Shown here: positions 46,878-55,144 of the stretch, piece by piece | Position numbering within the stretch: position 1 is the first letter of the stretch | Layout: each line of letters begins with the position of its first letter | NCBI RefSeq assembly: GCF_900141985.1 | Contig: NZ_FQZK01000001.1 | Coordinates: 124,001 to 188,000, forward strand | From: Nocardiopsis flavescens | GTDB lineage: Bacteria > Actinomycetota > Actinomycetes > Streptosporangiales > Streptosporangiaceae | Direction: 5' to 3' | DNA: 64,000 bases | Translations under genes and position numbers: made by a program | The notes under the pieces: generated by a model | The model's database searches: none | Told to the model about the DNA's origin: nothing | What the model saw: only the letters and a program-made list of their open reading frames with translations

Positions 46878-47270
46878 ATGGGTCCCGGCGAAATACCCGA
46901 GGAGCACGTCCGGGCGGAGGCCCTGGCGGCGGCCGTCCCCGGCGTGCTCGAAGCGGCCGTCTCCCCCGGTGAGGGGGAGGACGGGGAGGAGGGCCTGGAG
47001 GTGTTCGTGGTCGTCCCGGGTCCGGCGGCCCGGCTGGAGGCCGCCGCGCAGGTCCGCAGGGTCCTGGCCCGGGGATCGTGCCCGGCCGTCGTCCGGGTCC
47101 ACTTTCCGCCCGCCCTGCCCCGGTCCCCGCGGGGGGACCTCGACCGGGCCCGCCTCGCGGACCCGGGGTGGCGCGCCTCCCCGGAGGCCGCGACCCGCTT
47201 CCCGACGGGAGGTCCCGGCGCACAGGTCCCCGGAACGCCCGGCACCCCGCCGGGACCCCTGCCGCGCTGA
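46878..47270 (+). CDS. Stand-alone AMP-binding C-terminal-like domain protein
   Basis: A 130-residue protein whose plan follows the C-terminal subdomain of acyl-AMP ligases: AAAVPGVLEAAVSPG, EEGLEVFVVVPGP, an amphipathic helix AAAQVRRVLARG, PAVVRVHFPPALPRSPRGDL then DRARL. In ligases the last block is LP+...GK.DR.L with a catalytic Lys; here it is LPRSPRGDLDRARL with Asp in its place. No N-terminal adenylation domain exists upstream. It could be a decayed ligase, a regulatory orphan domain or a separate partner subunit. ATG 46878 follows GAGGAG. The C-terminal 30 residues are Pro/Gly-rich. Confidence 0.5.
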   Translation: MGPGEIPEEHVRAEALAAAVPGVLEAAVSPGEGEDGEEGLEVFVVVPGPAARLEAAAQVRRVLARGSCPAVVRVHFPPALPRSPRGDLDRARLADPGWRASPEAATRFPTGGPGAQVPGTPGTPPGPLPR

Positions 47271-47394
47271 ACCCGGTTCCCGGCCGGCGAGGGTGGCGGG
47301 GAACACCGGCTTCCTCCGCGCCGCACCGCCGGCGGGGGCCGCCGCTCCCGGAAGCCCCGTCCGGGAGCCGTGCCGGGCCCCGCGGCGCCGACCC

Positions 47395-47850
47395 TCAGAC
47401 GACGTCGAACTCGTTGCCCTCGGGGTCGCGCATGGCCACGGCGTAGAAACCCGTGCCGGGGTCGCCGCCGGTCCGCAGCACGGTGGCGCCGGCCCCGACC
47501 AGCCGCTCCACCGTGGCGTCGACCCGGCGCACCCGGACGTCGCGGGGCACACCGGAGCCCCCGCCCACCTTCAGGTCGAAGTGCCAGCGGTTCTTGCCGG
47601 CCTTGGGCTCGGGAACCTGCTGGAACCACACCCTCGGTCCCCGCCCCGCGGGGTCGACGATCGACTCCGGGGCGTCCCCGGCGCCGGGCGGCAGCTCCTC
47701 CCCGGGCACCCCGGAGGCCTCCCAGTAGGCACGCCACGTGGCGTGCCCCTCCGGCGGGGGCTCGGGAACGTAGCCCAGGGCCTGGGACCAGAAGTCCACC
47801 ATCACCCGGGGGTCAGCGCAGTCGATCGTCAGTTGCAGGGTCATCTCCAT
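47395..47850 (-). CDS. VOC family protein (glyoxalase superfamily)
   Basis: A 151-residue vicinal-oxygen-chelate protein: MTLQLTIDCADPRVMVDFWS (residues 3-22), PRVWFQQVPEPKAGKNRWHF then DLKVG around 73-97, and DATVERLVGAGATVL through GFYAVAMRDPEGNEFDVV. The WHFD and MRDPEGNEF motifs are typical of the actinomycete-expanded 'VOC domain-containing' group without known substrate. ATG start at 47848-47850. It is followed on the minus strand by non-coding GC-rich sequence and preceded by 262 bases before the lower-GC island gene at 48113. Function unknown. Confidence 0.85.
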   Translation of the reverse strand: MEMTLQLTIDCADPRVMVDFWSQALGYVPEPPPEGHATWRAYWEASGVPGEELPPGAGDAPESIVDPAGRGPRVWFQQVPEPKAGKNRWHFDLKVGGGSGVPRDVRVRRVDATVERLVGAGATVLRTGGDPGTGFYAVAMRDPEGNEFDVV

Positions 47851-48112
47851 GCACCGAGCATCCCCGGCCGCTCCGACAGACGGCCCCGCGGCACGGCCGG
47901 AACCACCCGGGCTGCCCGAGACGGTGTGGATCAACGATCCGGCCCGCCGTTCAGCCCCCTCGCCACAGAGTGTTCGACCAGGTCGACGTCTCATGTGACT
48001 CGATATCCTCCGCGGCGTCCAGACCCCCGTCCTCGGCCGGCCCGGCGCAGCAGCTCCACCCGCTTGTCGTGGCCGGTGGGAGCCGGGTCCTGCGGCGGTG
48101 CCCCTCCCGGGT

Positions 48113-49255
48113 TCAAAGACAGGAGTTCCTTCGGTCGGGCCGGGACAGATGCTGCCGATGACCTGTTTCAGCGGCCCGTGTGATCGCGTCCAGTACCCGG
48201 TGGCGATCGAGTGCGACCGCGAAATCCGGCGCATCGGCGGTTCCGTCGCGCAGGTCGGCGGCGAACCGGGCGTAGAGGCGGGCGACCCCGGCTGCGGGTG
48301 CGTCCAGTTGCAGGTCGGGAGCCGCATAGGCGGGCGGGACCCGCAGCACCTGGACGGGCTCGTCGCCGCGGCGCAGCGTGATGGTGAAATCGGTGAAATG
48401 GAGGTAGCCCGCCGCCGACTCCACACGCACACCGCCCTCGGTGCCCTGGATCTCCCATACCATCGCCGGGCCGGCGGACCGCCCGGCACTGTAGTGCAGC
48501 GAAGTGGCGATCCCGCCTTCGAGAACGCCGGCGACGACGATCTCGTCCGGCGCGTCCTTCGGCAGCGGCGCGCCGTCGGAGAGGCGGACGCCGTCACCGC
48601 GCTGATTGGCGACGACGGCGGACAGGCTCTCGAACGTGCCGAGCACGCGCGCAAGCGGTTCGAGCCCGTGGCCGAGCATGATGCTCAAAAGCGTGGCGCC
48701 GTGCTGCGCGCGAGCCATGTACTCGACCGGCGGGTCATAGCGGCCGACCCACATGTCGTCGGCCAGATGCGCTCGGATGCTCGTGTTGAGCGGCTTGCCG
48801 ATCACGCCTTGCGCGATGAGGTCGCGAAGGAAGAGGACCGGCGGGTGCAGGCCGCCCTGCAATCCGACGACCGTCCGCAGCCGTCGCTCGCGGGCGAACC
48901 CCTCCAGCGCTTCGGCCTCCGACAGGTTTCTCGCGAGCGGCCATTCGCAATACACCATCTTGCCGGCGGCCAGCGCGTCGGAAACGATCCGCCCGTGCTC
49001 GGGCACCTTGACCGCGACCACCACCAGGTCGACCTCTGGTCGCACGACCAGGGCCTCATGCGTGTCGAAGGCGAGATCGGCGCCCAGCCGACGGGCGGTC
49101 GCGTTCGCGCTCTCCATACGAGTCGTACTGACGGCGCGGATCCGGAACGCGTCGAGCGCCTGCAGCGCCGGGACGTGAGCGATTCCGCCCCAACCCCGAT
49201 CGGCACTGGCCCCGATGAGGCCGACGCCGATCCGGTTATCCGCTGAATTCTTCAT
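48113..49255 (-). CDS. Gfo/Idh/MocA family oxidoreductase in lower-GC island
   Basis: A 380-residue dehydrogenase. Rossmann motif IGVGLIGASADRGWGGIAHV (residues 9-28), the family's conserved KP-type region is CEWPLARNLSEAEALEGF, where the usual Lys-Pro is replaced by Trp-Pro (EKP to EWP), so catalysis may differ or be lost; galactose 80-type regulators also lack the canonical EKP. The C-terminal domain carries SIRAHLADDMWVGRYD and GHGLEPLARVLG. Codon use (GAA, CGA, AAG) and composition are lower in G+C than the surrounding genes. ATG 49255 follows AGGAG. It is the last gene of a three-gene minus-strand block (48113-51103). Confidence 0.85.
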   Translation of the reverse strand: MKNSADNRIGVGLIGASADRGWGGIAHVPALQALDAFRIRAVSTTRMESANATARRLGADLAFDTHEALVVRPEVDLVVVAVKVPEHGRIVSDALAAGKMVYCEWPLARNLSEAEALEGFARERRLRTVVGLQGGLHPPVLFLRDLIAQGVIGKPLNTSIRAHLADDMWVGRYDPPVEYMARAQHGATLLSIMLGHGLEPLARVLGTFESLSAVVANQRGDGVRLSDGAPLPKDAPDEIVVAGVLEGGIATSLHYSAGRSAGPAMVWEIQGTEGGVRVESAAGYLHFTDFTITLRRGDEPVQVLRVPPAYAAPDLQLDAPAAGVARLYARFAADLRDGTADAPDFAVALDRHRVLDAITRAAETGHRQHLSRPDRRNSCL

Positions 49256-49423
49256 CAGGATGCTCCTGCCGTGCGCAGCCCCGGCAACGCTCTCCGGGCT
49301 TCGTCGCGATGATTCGTTTCCGGGACAATGCGCGGGCACTCGGGCCCACCATGGCGAGCGGGCGATGATCGCCGTTCGCGTAACGGCCGCGGGGTTGGAG
49401 CCCGAGTGACCCGAGCGCGGGTT

Positions 49424-50146
49424 CTACACGTGGGCCCAGTGGGCTTCGAGTTCGCGCGCGACATCGGCCGGGCGCTCTATCATCGGCCAGTGCGAGCTGC
49501 GCAGCTTGAAGACGGCACGTGCGCGTGTGGCATTACCGAGCTCGTCGGCGAAGCGGTGAGGAAGAAACGGATCGTCCAGGCCCCAGATCACCAATGCCGG
49601 TGCGGTCACGTCGCTCAAACCCGGTTTCCACTCCGCCCCGACCTCGATCGCCGAACGGTACAGGGCGAGAATGCTTGCTCTCATAGTGGTATCGATATGC
49701 CGGACCGATTCGTTCGCCGCGTCGCGCGGCATCTGCGCCTCGTTGAGGCTTGCCGCGAACGCTTCGAGGTCGAGGTCCGCCATCCACTGCTCGCCCTCGC
49801 CCGGCGTCTGCCAGATCTTGGCAAGATAGTGCCACGGGTACTCCGGATCGATCGGTCCGCTGATGCCCGTCCATGTCCGCACCAGATCCGGTCGGACGGA
49901 CGCGAGACGGCCCGTGAGCAGAGACCCCCAATCATGGCCGACCAGGTCGACGGGTTCGCCGATTTCTTCGACCCTCTCGATAAGCCATTCGAGATACTCT
50001 TCTTTCGTCGACGTGAATCCCTCCGGCAGGGGTACGCCGAACCCGGGGAGATCGATCGTCACAATATCTTCGCGTTGAAGATGGGAACGGACGGTGTCCC
50101 AAAGCCGGTGGGTGTCAGGTACACCATGGACGAGGACTGCGGGCAT
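49424..50146 (-). CDS. Alpha/beta hydrolase (haloalkane-dehalogenase/epoxide-hydrolase-like)
   Basis: A 240-residue hydrolase. HGVPDTHRLWDTV (near residue 7) gives the oxyanion hole, the nucleophile elbow is LVGHDWGSLL with Asp, the acid is probably in WGLDDPFLPHRFADELG and the base His in LRSSHWPMIERP. An Asp nucleophile in GHDWG is characteristic of haloalkane dehalogenases and epoxide hydrolases. It lacks an N-terminal signal. ATG 50146 follows CGGAGAATTCG. Same composition shift as its two neighbours (the line 50101-50160 counts 34/60 G+C). It is the middle gene of the island; its partner downstream is the oxidoreductase at 48113, with a 168-base gap. Confidence 0.85.
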   Translation of the reverse strand: MPAVLVHGVPDTHRLWDTVRSHLQREDIVTIDLPGFGVPLPEGFTSTKEEYLEWLIERVEEIGEPVDLVGHDWGSLLTGRLASVRPDLVRTWTGISGPIDPEYPWHYLAKIWQTPGEGEQWMADLDLEAFAASLNEAQMPRDAANESVRHIDTTMRASILALYRSAIEVGAEWKPGLSDVTAPALVIWGLDDPFLPHRFADELGNATRARAVFKLRSSHWPMIERPADVARELEAHWAHV

Positions 50147-50197
50147 TTCGAATTCTCCGATTGTCTGTTGTCGTGGTTGGACGGCCGGTCGGCCGGG

Positions 50198-51103
50198 TCA
50201 GGGAAGGAGGATGACTTTGCCGTGGGTGTGGCCCGTGGCGACGAGGCGATGGGCGTCCGCGGCCTCGTCGAGCGGGAAGGTCCGGCCGATGCGCGCGGTC
50301 CATGCGCCGGCGGCGATCAGATCCAGGGCTTCCTGGACAGGGCCGCGGTCGCGGTTCCCACTGCCCCCGGGGCTGAACGCGACGCCGTATCGTGCGGCGT
50401 CGCGGTCGGCGAGCGTCACGATTCGGTCGGGGCCGCCGAGAAGCTCGACGAGGGCGGGGAGGAGCCCCTTGCCGGCGGTGTCGAGCGCGGCGTCGACCCC
50501 GCCCGGAGCGGCGGCACGGATGCGATCGACCAGGCCCGGGCCGTGGGCGACAGGGGTCGCTCCGAGACCCCTGACGAAGTCGGCGTTGGCGGTCCCGGCG
50601 ACGCCGATCACCGTCACACCGCGCTGTCGCGCGAACTGCACGGCGGCGCCGCCCAGAGCACCGCTCGCGCCGGTGACCACGAGCGTGTTACCCGGGCGAA
50701 TGTCCAAAAGCCCGAGAGCCCTCGCCGCGTTGTCGGCGCCGATGACGGTAGCCGCGGCCTCCTCGAAGGAAACGCCGTCGGGGATCGTCGCGAACTTGCC
50801 GCTGACCGTGTACTCGGCGTAGGAGCCCTGGGTGGCGGAGTCCGGCCACCCGGCGACGCGGTCGCCGACCACGCCCTGGTCGACGCCCGGGCCGACCGCC
50901 TCGACGACGCCGGCGAACTCGAATCCGATGATGGCGGGAGCAGGCAGGCGGAACGCTCCGGAGCGTGCCAGGATCTCCGCCGGGTTCACCCCGGCTGCGT
51001 GAACCCGCACCAGTACCTGGCCCGGACCCGGCACCGGTCGCGGAACCTCCGCGACCCGCAACACCGAGGGTTCGCCGAACGAGGTGATGACGGCGGCTTT
51101 CAT
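50198..51103 (-). CDS. NADPH:quinone reductase-type MDR oxidoreductase (B), island
   Basis: A 301-residue zinc-free medium-chain dehydrogenase: MKAAVITSFGEPSVLRVAEV, HAAGVNPAEILARSGAFRLP, GFEFAGVVEAVGPGVD, nucleotide-binding VVTGASGALGGAAVQFARQR (about 148-167) and GKVILLP at the end. It differs from A (45549) and C (54079) in the N-terminal domain and has a lower G+C. The ATG at 51101-51103 follows AGTAGGGATCATC. It is the first gene of the island's minus-strand block and 51 bases upstream of the hydrolase, so a small operon with the hydrolase (and perhaps the Gfo/Idh gene) is likely; they could detoxify one class of compound. That link is inference. Confidence 0.88.
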   Translation of the reverse strand: MKAAVITSFGEPSVLRVAEVPRPVPGPGQVLVRVHAAGVNPAEILARSGAFRLPAPAIIGFEFAGVVEAVGPGVDQGVVGDRVAGWPDSATQGSYAEYTVSGKFATIPDGVSFEEAAATVIGADNAARALGLLDIRPGNTLVVTGASGALGGAAVQFARQRGVTVIGVAGTANADFVRGLGATPVAHGPGLVDRIRAAAPGGVDAALDTAGKGLLPALVELLGGPDRIVTLADRDAARYGVAFSPGGSGNRDRGPVQEALDLIAAGAWTARIGRTFPLDEAADAHRLVATGHTHGKVILLP

Positions 51104-51667
51104 GATGATCCCTACTCCTATACAAGGGTCGTTCGCTCGCACCGTTCAGAACGGTGTCGGGTCGGGAAGACCGGAGGATTCTCGCCCCGCAGGCGATGGT
51201 CGGGCCGGAGCCGTTCGAGGCGGATCGATCCCGGCACGGTGTACGCGTGGTACCCGGTCTGGGGCGGGCCCCGGAAACCCTTCAGCGGGTCCGAACCTAT
51301 GTCGGCCGCCCGTGCCCGCGGATCGGTCGCCGTATCCGTCACGGCGGTGATGCACGGTGCCGCCAGGCGCGGTGGCGTCACTGCCGGACGCCGGTCCGGG
51401 AGGCTTGTCCGACTCGGGCGATGAGACGGCTGCTGTGGGCAGTGTGCTGGAAACCCGGGGTGTGGTGGGTGCCGTTCGTGGTGTCGCGGGCCGGGCCCGG
51501 CACCGCGACCCGGCCTCGGCTGCGGGCCGGGCCCCGGAGCGGCACCCGCGGTGGGCGGGGCCCTGCGCCCCCGCACGGGCGTGCGCCCCGGAGCCGGACC
51601 GGGAAGGACCCGTTCCGGCTCCGGGGCGCGGCGCACCCGCGGTGCGGGCCGTCCCCGTGCGCCGCGG
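51104..51667. other. Intergenic region upstream of the island, mostly non-coding
   Basis: I see no supported gene in these 564 bases. Lower-G+C character fades within the first about 100 bases (through about 51200), placing the island's right boundary here. The right end holds a strong hairpin (51583-51629) that ends the peptidase transcript. No repeat or integrase fragment marks the boundary. Confidence 0.5.
51583..51629 (-). terminator. Terminator hairpin of the peptidase gene
   Basis: GCGCCCCGGAGCCGGA (51583-51598) and TCCGGCTCCGGGGCGC (51614-51629) form a perfect 16-bp stem with a 15-nt loop, downstream of the minus-strand gene ending at 51668. Confidence 0.8.
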
Positions 51668-53320
51668 TCAGCTCCGCGGCCACTCCTGGACGGGGGGACC
51701 CTCGCGTACCGGGCCGTGGAGCGGTCCGGCGTCCGGGGCCCGGGCCGCTCCCCCCATCTCCTCCTCCGGGGGGAGGGGGTCAACCGAGCGCGGGCGCCCG
51801 GCGCACAGGGCGTCCCGCGGCGCGGCGCCGTCCACCAGGTAGGCGTCCACCGCCGCCGTCACGCAGTCCATCCCCTCGCGGCCGTAGAAGGTGTGGTCCC
51901 CCTCGTCGGCGACGGTGACGAGCGCGTGGTCCAGCCGGCCGGCCATCCGCACGGACGCCTCGTAGAGGGTGTTGGCGTCGTACTCGCCCCCGATGACCAG
52001 GCCGCGCGGGTAGCCGTCGCGTTCCGGTTCCACCAGCGGGTCGGGGGTGTGCGAGGCGAACGTGCAGGGCTGGGGCGCGTGCCACCCGGCCCCGACGCCG
52101 TAGGGGCTGTACTCGCGGACCTCGCGGACGTCGGCGTAGTAGTCCGACAGGCGCGTGGGCCACGGCGCCTCGCACAGCACCGCCATCATCAGGGAGGGGT
52201 TGTCGGGCTCGATCCCGGGCTCCGGCCACTCCTCCTCGTCGGGGAACCCGGGCTCCTCGGGTACTTCGGCCTCGGGGTAGGGCAGGTCGTTGACGATGTA
52301 CCAGAAATCGGCGGTCGGGTAGGCCCACTCGTTCTGGAAACGCGCCGCGACGCCGACCGCGTAGTCGAAGAGGTCCGCCGTGTACACGAACGGCTCCGGG
52401 TCGCCCGGCCAGTACTCGTAGCGGGGGTGCTCCACCAGCCGCGCCCGGGTCCGTTCGAAGGTGGCCACCACCTCCTCGGGCGTGTCCCCCAGGCCGTAGA
52501 CGTCGTCGTGCTCGGCCACCCAGGCGGTGTAGCGCTCCATGTTGGCGCGGTAGCCCTCGCTCTGCTGCGTGAACACGTCGCGCCACATGCCCTCGGGCGG
52601 GACGGCGGCGTCCAGGACGCTGCGATCCAGGCGCTGGGGGAACAGGCTGCCGTACACGGCGCCGAGGTAGGTGCCGTAGGAGCGGCCGAGGTAGGAGATC
52701 TCGTCCTCGCCCAGGGCGGCGCGGACCACGTCCATGTCCCGGGCGGTGTTCGCGGTGGTCATGTGCGGGATCAGGTCGCCGTGGGCGCTCTCGCAGGCCC
52801 GCTGCGTGGCGATCACCGCGCGGGTGTGGCCGGAGAGCGCCTCGTCGGTGGGCCGGGACCACGGGAACGGATAGTGCGTCCCGCAGTCCAGGTAGGGGGT
52901 GGAGGCGCCGCCGCCGCGGGGGTCCATGCCGATGATGTCGTACACCTCGGCGACCCGTTGGGCGCCCAGGGAGGAGAAGTCGTGGTCGGGGCGGTCGCCG
53001 ACGGCCATCTGGCGGCCGGTGCCGCCGGGGCCGCCGGGGTTGGTGAGCAGGATGCCGCGGCGCCGGTCGGGGTCGGTGGCGCGGTTGCGGCTGATCGCGA
53101 TGGAGGCGCGCTCGCCTCCGGGGGCGGCGTAGTCGAGGGGGACCTCGATCCAGGCGCACTCCACCTCGCGCAGGAGGTGCTCCTCGCAGGGGGCCCAGAC
53201 GACCTCCTGCTCGTGGAATTCACGGAGGGGGTCGTCTGCGGCGGCCGGGGCCGCCGCCAGAGACGTCGCCAGGGCGAGCGCCAGGGCGCCCGCGGTGGTG
53301 AGCAGGGGTGCTGTGCGCAC
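51668..53320 (-). CDS. Secreted tripeptidyl-aminopeptidase-like alpha/beta hydrolase
   Basis: A 550-residue exported serine hydrolase of the SlpD/SlpE / tripeptidyl aminopeptidase type. Signal peptide RTAPLLTTAGALALALATSL then AAAPAAA; then LREFHEQEVVWAPCEEHLL, the conserved WIEVPLDYAAPGGERASIAI and RGILLTNPGGPGGTGRQMAV loop, the nucleophile elbow SYLGRSYGTYLGAVYGSLFP (Ser in GRSYG, about residue 216), and the His in ADEGDHTFYGREGMD near the C-terminus. Cysteines spread along the chain may form disulfides outside the cell. GTG at 53318-53320; AAAGGAA is about ten bases upstream. Such enzymes remove tripeptides or act on esters; no precursor protein is adjacent. Confidence 0.88.
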   Translation of the reverse strand: MRTAPLLTTAGALALALATSLAAAPAAADDPLREFHEQEVVWAPCEEHLLREVECAWIEVPLDYAAPGGERASIAISRNRATDPDRRRGILLTNPGGPGGTGRQMAVGDRPDHDFSSLGAQRVAEVYDIIGMDPRGGGASTPYLDCGTHYPFPWSRPTDEALSGHTRAVIATQRACESAHGDLIPHMTTANTARDMDVVRAALGEDEISYLGRSYGTYLGAVYGSLFPQRLDRSVLDAAVPPEGMWRDVFTQQSEGYRANMERYTAWVAEHDDVYGLGDTPEEVVATFERTRARLVEHPRYEYWPGDPEPFVYTADLFDYAVGVAARFQNEWAYPTADFWYIVNDLPYPEAEVPEEPGFPDEEEWPEPGIEPDNPSLMMAVLCEAPWPTRLSDYYADVREVREYSPYGVGAGWHAPQPCTFASHTPDPLVEPERDGYPRGLVIGGEYDANTLYEASVRMAGRLDHALVTVADEGDHTFYGREGMDCVTAAVDAYLVDGAAPRDALCAGRPRSVDPLPPEEEMGGAARAPDAGPLHGPVREGPPVQEWPRS

Positions 53321-53546
53321 GGGGGGTGTTCCTTTGCTTCTCCGGCCGGGGCCGCGGGGGCGACGCCGGGGCGTGCATCGGCCCGGCCACCGTACGCACC
53401 CGTCACGGCCGACGACACGGGCGAAGGTCATGAATCACCAGATACACCGGGAAACTGTCCGGAAGCGGCCACCTCCCCGCCCCGGTTCCCGCGCCCGGGA
53501 TCCCCTACCTTCCGAGGGTCGCCCCGTACTCCCGGAGGAGGTCCCC

Positions 53547-53987
53547 GTGCGGCACCCGACCCCGGCCCGCCGTGTCCCCGAACACCCCGAGAAGCGGCCG
53601 GACACCGGCGCCGACACCCCGCCCGGCGGCGGGCCGGTGAGCGCGCCCTGCCCGTTCTGCGAGGTCGTCGCCGGTCGCGCCCCCGCCACGGTGGTGCGCG
53701 ACTGGCCGGACGCGCTGGCGATCCGCCCCCGGCGCCCGGTGGCCGACGACCACGTGCTCGTCATCCCCCGGGTCCACGTCGTCGACGCCGCCCGGGACCC
53801 CGGCGTCACGGCCGCCGCCATGCGGCGGGCCGCCGAACTCCTCGTCCCCGGCGCGCACGTGGGGGTCAACACCGGCGCCGCCGCGGGCCAGACCGTGTTC
53901 CACCTGCACATCCACCTGTGGGGGTGCCTGGGCGGGACCCGGTGCATGCCCTGGGGGTGCCCGCCGCCGGGGCCCGCCCCCTCCTGA
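53547..53987 (+). CDS. HIT family hydrolase/phosphorylase
   Basis: A protein of about 146 residues of the HIT superfamily. The core after a Pro-rich head is PCPFCEVVAGRAPATVVRDW and ALAIRPRRPVADDHVLVIPR, GVNTGAAAGQTVFHLHIHLW with the His triad HLHIHLW (the third position is Leu instead of His in H-x-H-x-H-x-x). The CxxC in the N-terminal part is as in zinc-containing HIT proteins. The GTG at 53547 is preferred because GGAGGAGG lies just upstream, giving a 30-residue Pro-rich head; GTG 53637 gives the bare domain. Substrates are typically nucleotide derivatives. It is divergent from the peptidase gene. Confidence 0.82.
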   Translation: MRHPTPARRVPEHPEKRPDTGADTPPGGGPVSAPCPFCEVVAGRAPATVVRDWPDALAIRPRRPVADDHVLVIPRVHVVDAARDPGVTAAAMRRAAELLVPGAHVGVNTGAAAGQTVFHLHIHLWGCLGGTRCMPWGCPPPGPAPS

Positions 53988-54078
53988 ACCCGTGCGCGTT
54001 CGGAGGGGTCCCGCGCGCGGGCGCGGCCCGTCCGGCCCCGGCGGCCGGGGCCGCCCCGGTCCGGGACGCCCGCGCCGC

Positions 54079-55083
54079 TCACGGCGCGGGCGTCGACCGG
54101 CCGTCCGCCTCGGGGTGCACGGCGACGGCGATCTTGCCGCGCGGGCGCCCGCCGGAGGAGCCGCCCTCCAGGAGCGCGTGCGCCCGGGCGACGTCGGCGA
54201 GCGGCAGCACGGCGCCGATCACCGGCCGCAGCTCCCCCCGGTCGACCAGTCGGCCGAGGGCTTCGAGCTTTGCTCTGCCGGGGCTGACGAAGAGGAAGTG
54301 GTAGGTCGCGTTCACGCCCCACGCGGCGAGCAGGTTCTGGGGTTCGGGGGTGTCCACGATGGACACCACGCGGCCCCGGTCGGCGAGGACCTCCGGGCTG
54401 CGGGAGAGGGTGTCCCCGCCCACCGTGTCCAGCACGACGTCCACCCCGCCCAGCGCGCGGACCCGCGGCACGTGGTCTCCGGCCGAGAAGTCGATCGCGG
54501 TGTCGGCTCCCAGCCCGGTGACGAACGCGTGGTCCCTCGCCCGCGCGGTGGTCACCACCTCGGCGCCCAGCGCTCTGGCGAGCTGGACGGCGGCCGAGCC
54601 GACCCCGCCCGCTCCGCCGTGCACCAGGACCCGCTCCCCGGGCCGCACCCCGGCGCGTTCGACCAGCGCCTCCCACACGGTCACGCCCACGAGCGCGAGC
54701 CCGGCCGCCTCGACGTGGGACAGCCGCGCGGGCTTGCGGGCGGCCAGCGCCTGGTCGACCACGTGGAACTCGGCGTAGGTCCCCTGCCCGGCGAAGACCG
54801 GCGCCAGGTACCAGACCTCGTCCCCCGGCCGGAAGTCGTCCGCGCCGGGGCCGGTGGCGACCACCACCCCGGACACGTCGTTGCCGATCACCGAGGGCAG
54901 TGCCACCTGGTCCCGGTAGTCGCCGCGCCGGGTCTGGAGGTCGAGGGGGTTCACGGACGTGGCCAGCACGCGCACCAGAACCTGGCCGGGTCCGGGTTCG
55001 GGCACCGGCAGCTCCCGGGTGGCGAACGCGGTGTCCGCGTCACCGAAGCGGACGAGTTCCACCGCACGCATCGAAGTAGGCAT
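54079..55083 (-). CDS. NADPH:quinone reductase-type MDR oxidoreductase (C)
   Basis: A 334-residue zinc-free MDR: MRAVELVRFGDADTAFATRE, VLATSVNPLDLQTRRGDYRD, VIGNDVSGVVVATGPGADDF, VLVHGGAGGVGSAAVQLARA (about 155-174) and the C-terminal GGRPRGKIAVAV. It resembles quinone oxidoreductase/crotonyl-reductase-like proteins. The gene is divergent from an ArsR-type regulator (55145); the intergenic palindrome TGATCGT-N5-ACGATCA (55122-55140) and its AT-rich surroundings probably control both. This regulator-plus-NADPH-reductase arrangement is often found in electrophile or quinone stress responses. Confidence 0.88.
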   Translation of the reverse strand: MPTSMRAVELVRFGDADTAFATRELPVPEPGPGQVLVRVLATSVNPLDLQTRRGDYRDQVALPSVIGNDVSGVVVATGPGADDFRPGDEVWYLAPVFAGQGTYAEFHVVDQALAARKPARLSHVEAAGLALVGVTVWEALVERAGVRPGERVLVHGGAGGVGSAAVQLARALGAEVVTTARARDHAFVTGLGADTAIDFSAGDHVPRVRALGGVDVVLDTVGGDTLSRSPEVLADRGRVVSIVDTPEPQNLLAAWGVNATYHFLFVSPGRAKLEALGRLVDRGELRPVIGAVLPLADVARAHALLEGGSSGGRPRGKIAVAVHPEADGRSTPAP

Positions 55084-55121
55084 GCGCCGACCTTAGATCG
55101 TCATATCCCGAATCGTCAATA

Positions 55122-55140
55122 TGATCGTGCGTTACGATCA
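55122..55140. promoter_or_regulatory. ArsR-type operator between oxidoreductase C and its regulator
   Basis: TGATCGT (55122-55128), spacer GCGTT, ACGATCA (55134-55140): perfect 7-bp arms. The surrounding 70 bases also repeat ATCGTCA (55097 and 55112). They lie between the start of oxidoreductase C (55083) and the ArsR gene (55145); TACGAT at 55133-55138 could be the regulator's -10, six bases before its ATG, so the operator would block it directly. Confidence 0.6.
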
Positions 55141-55144
55141 CCCC

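Noticed and set aside
53637..53987. HIT protein starting at GTG 53637
   Set aside because: A much better ribosome site precedes GTG 53547 in the same frame; the shorter start remains possible.
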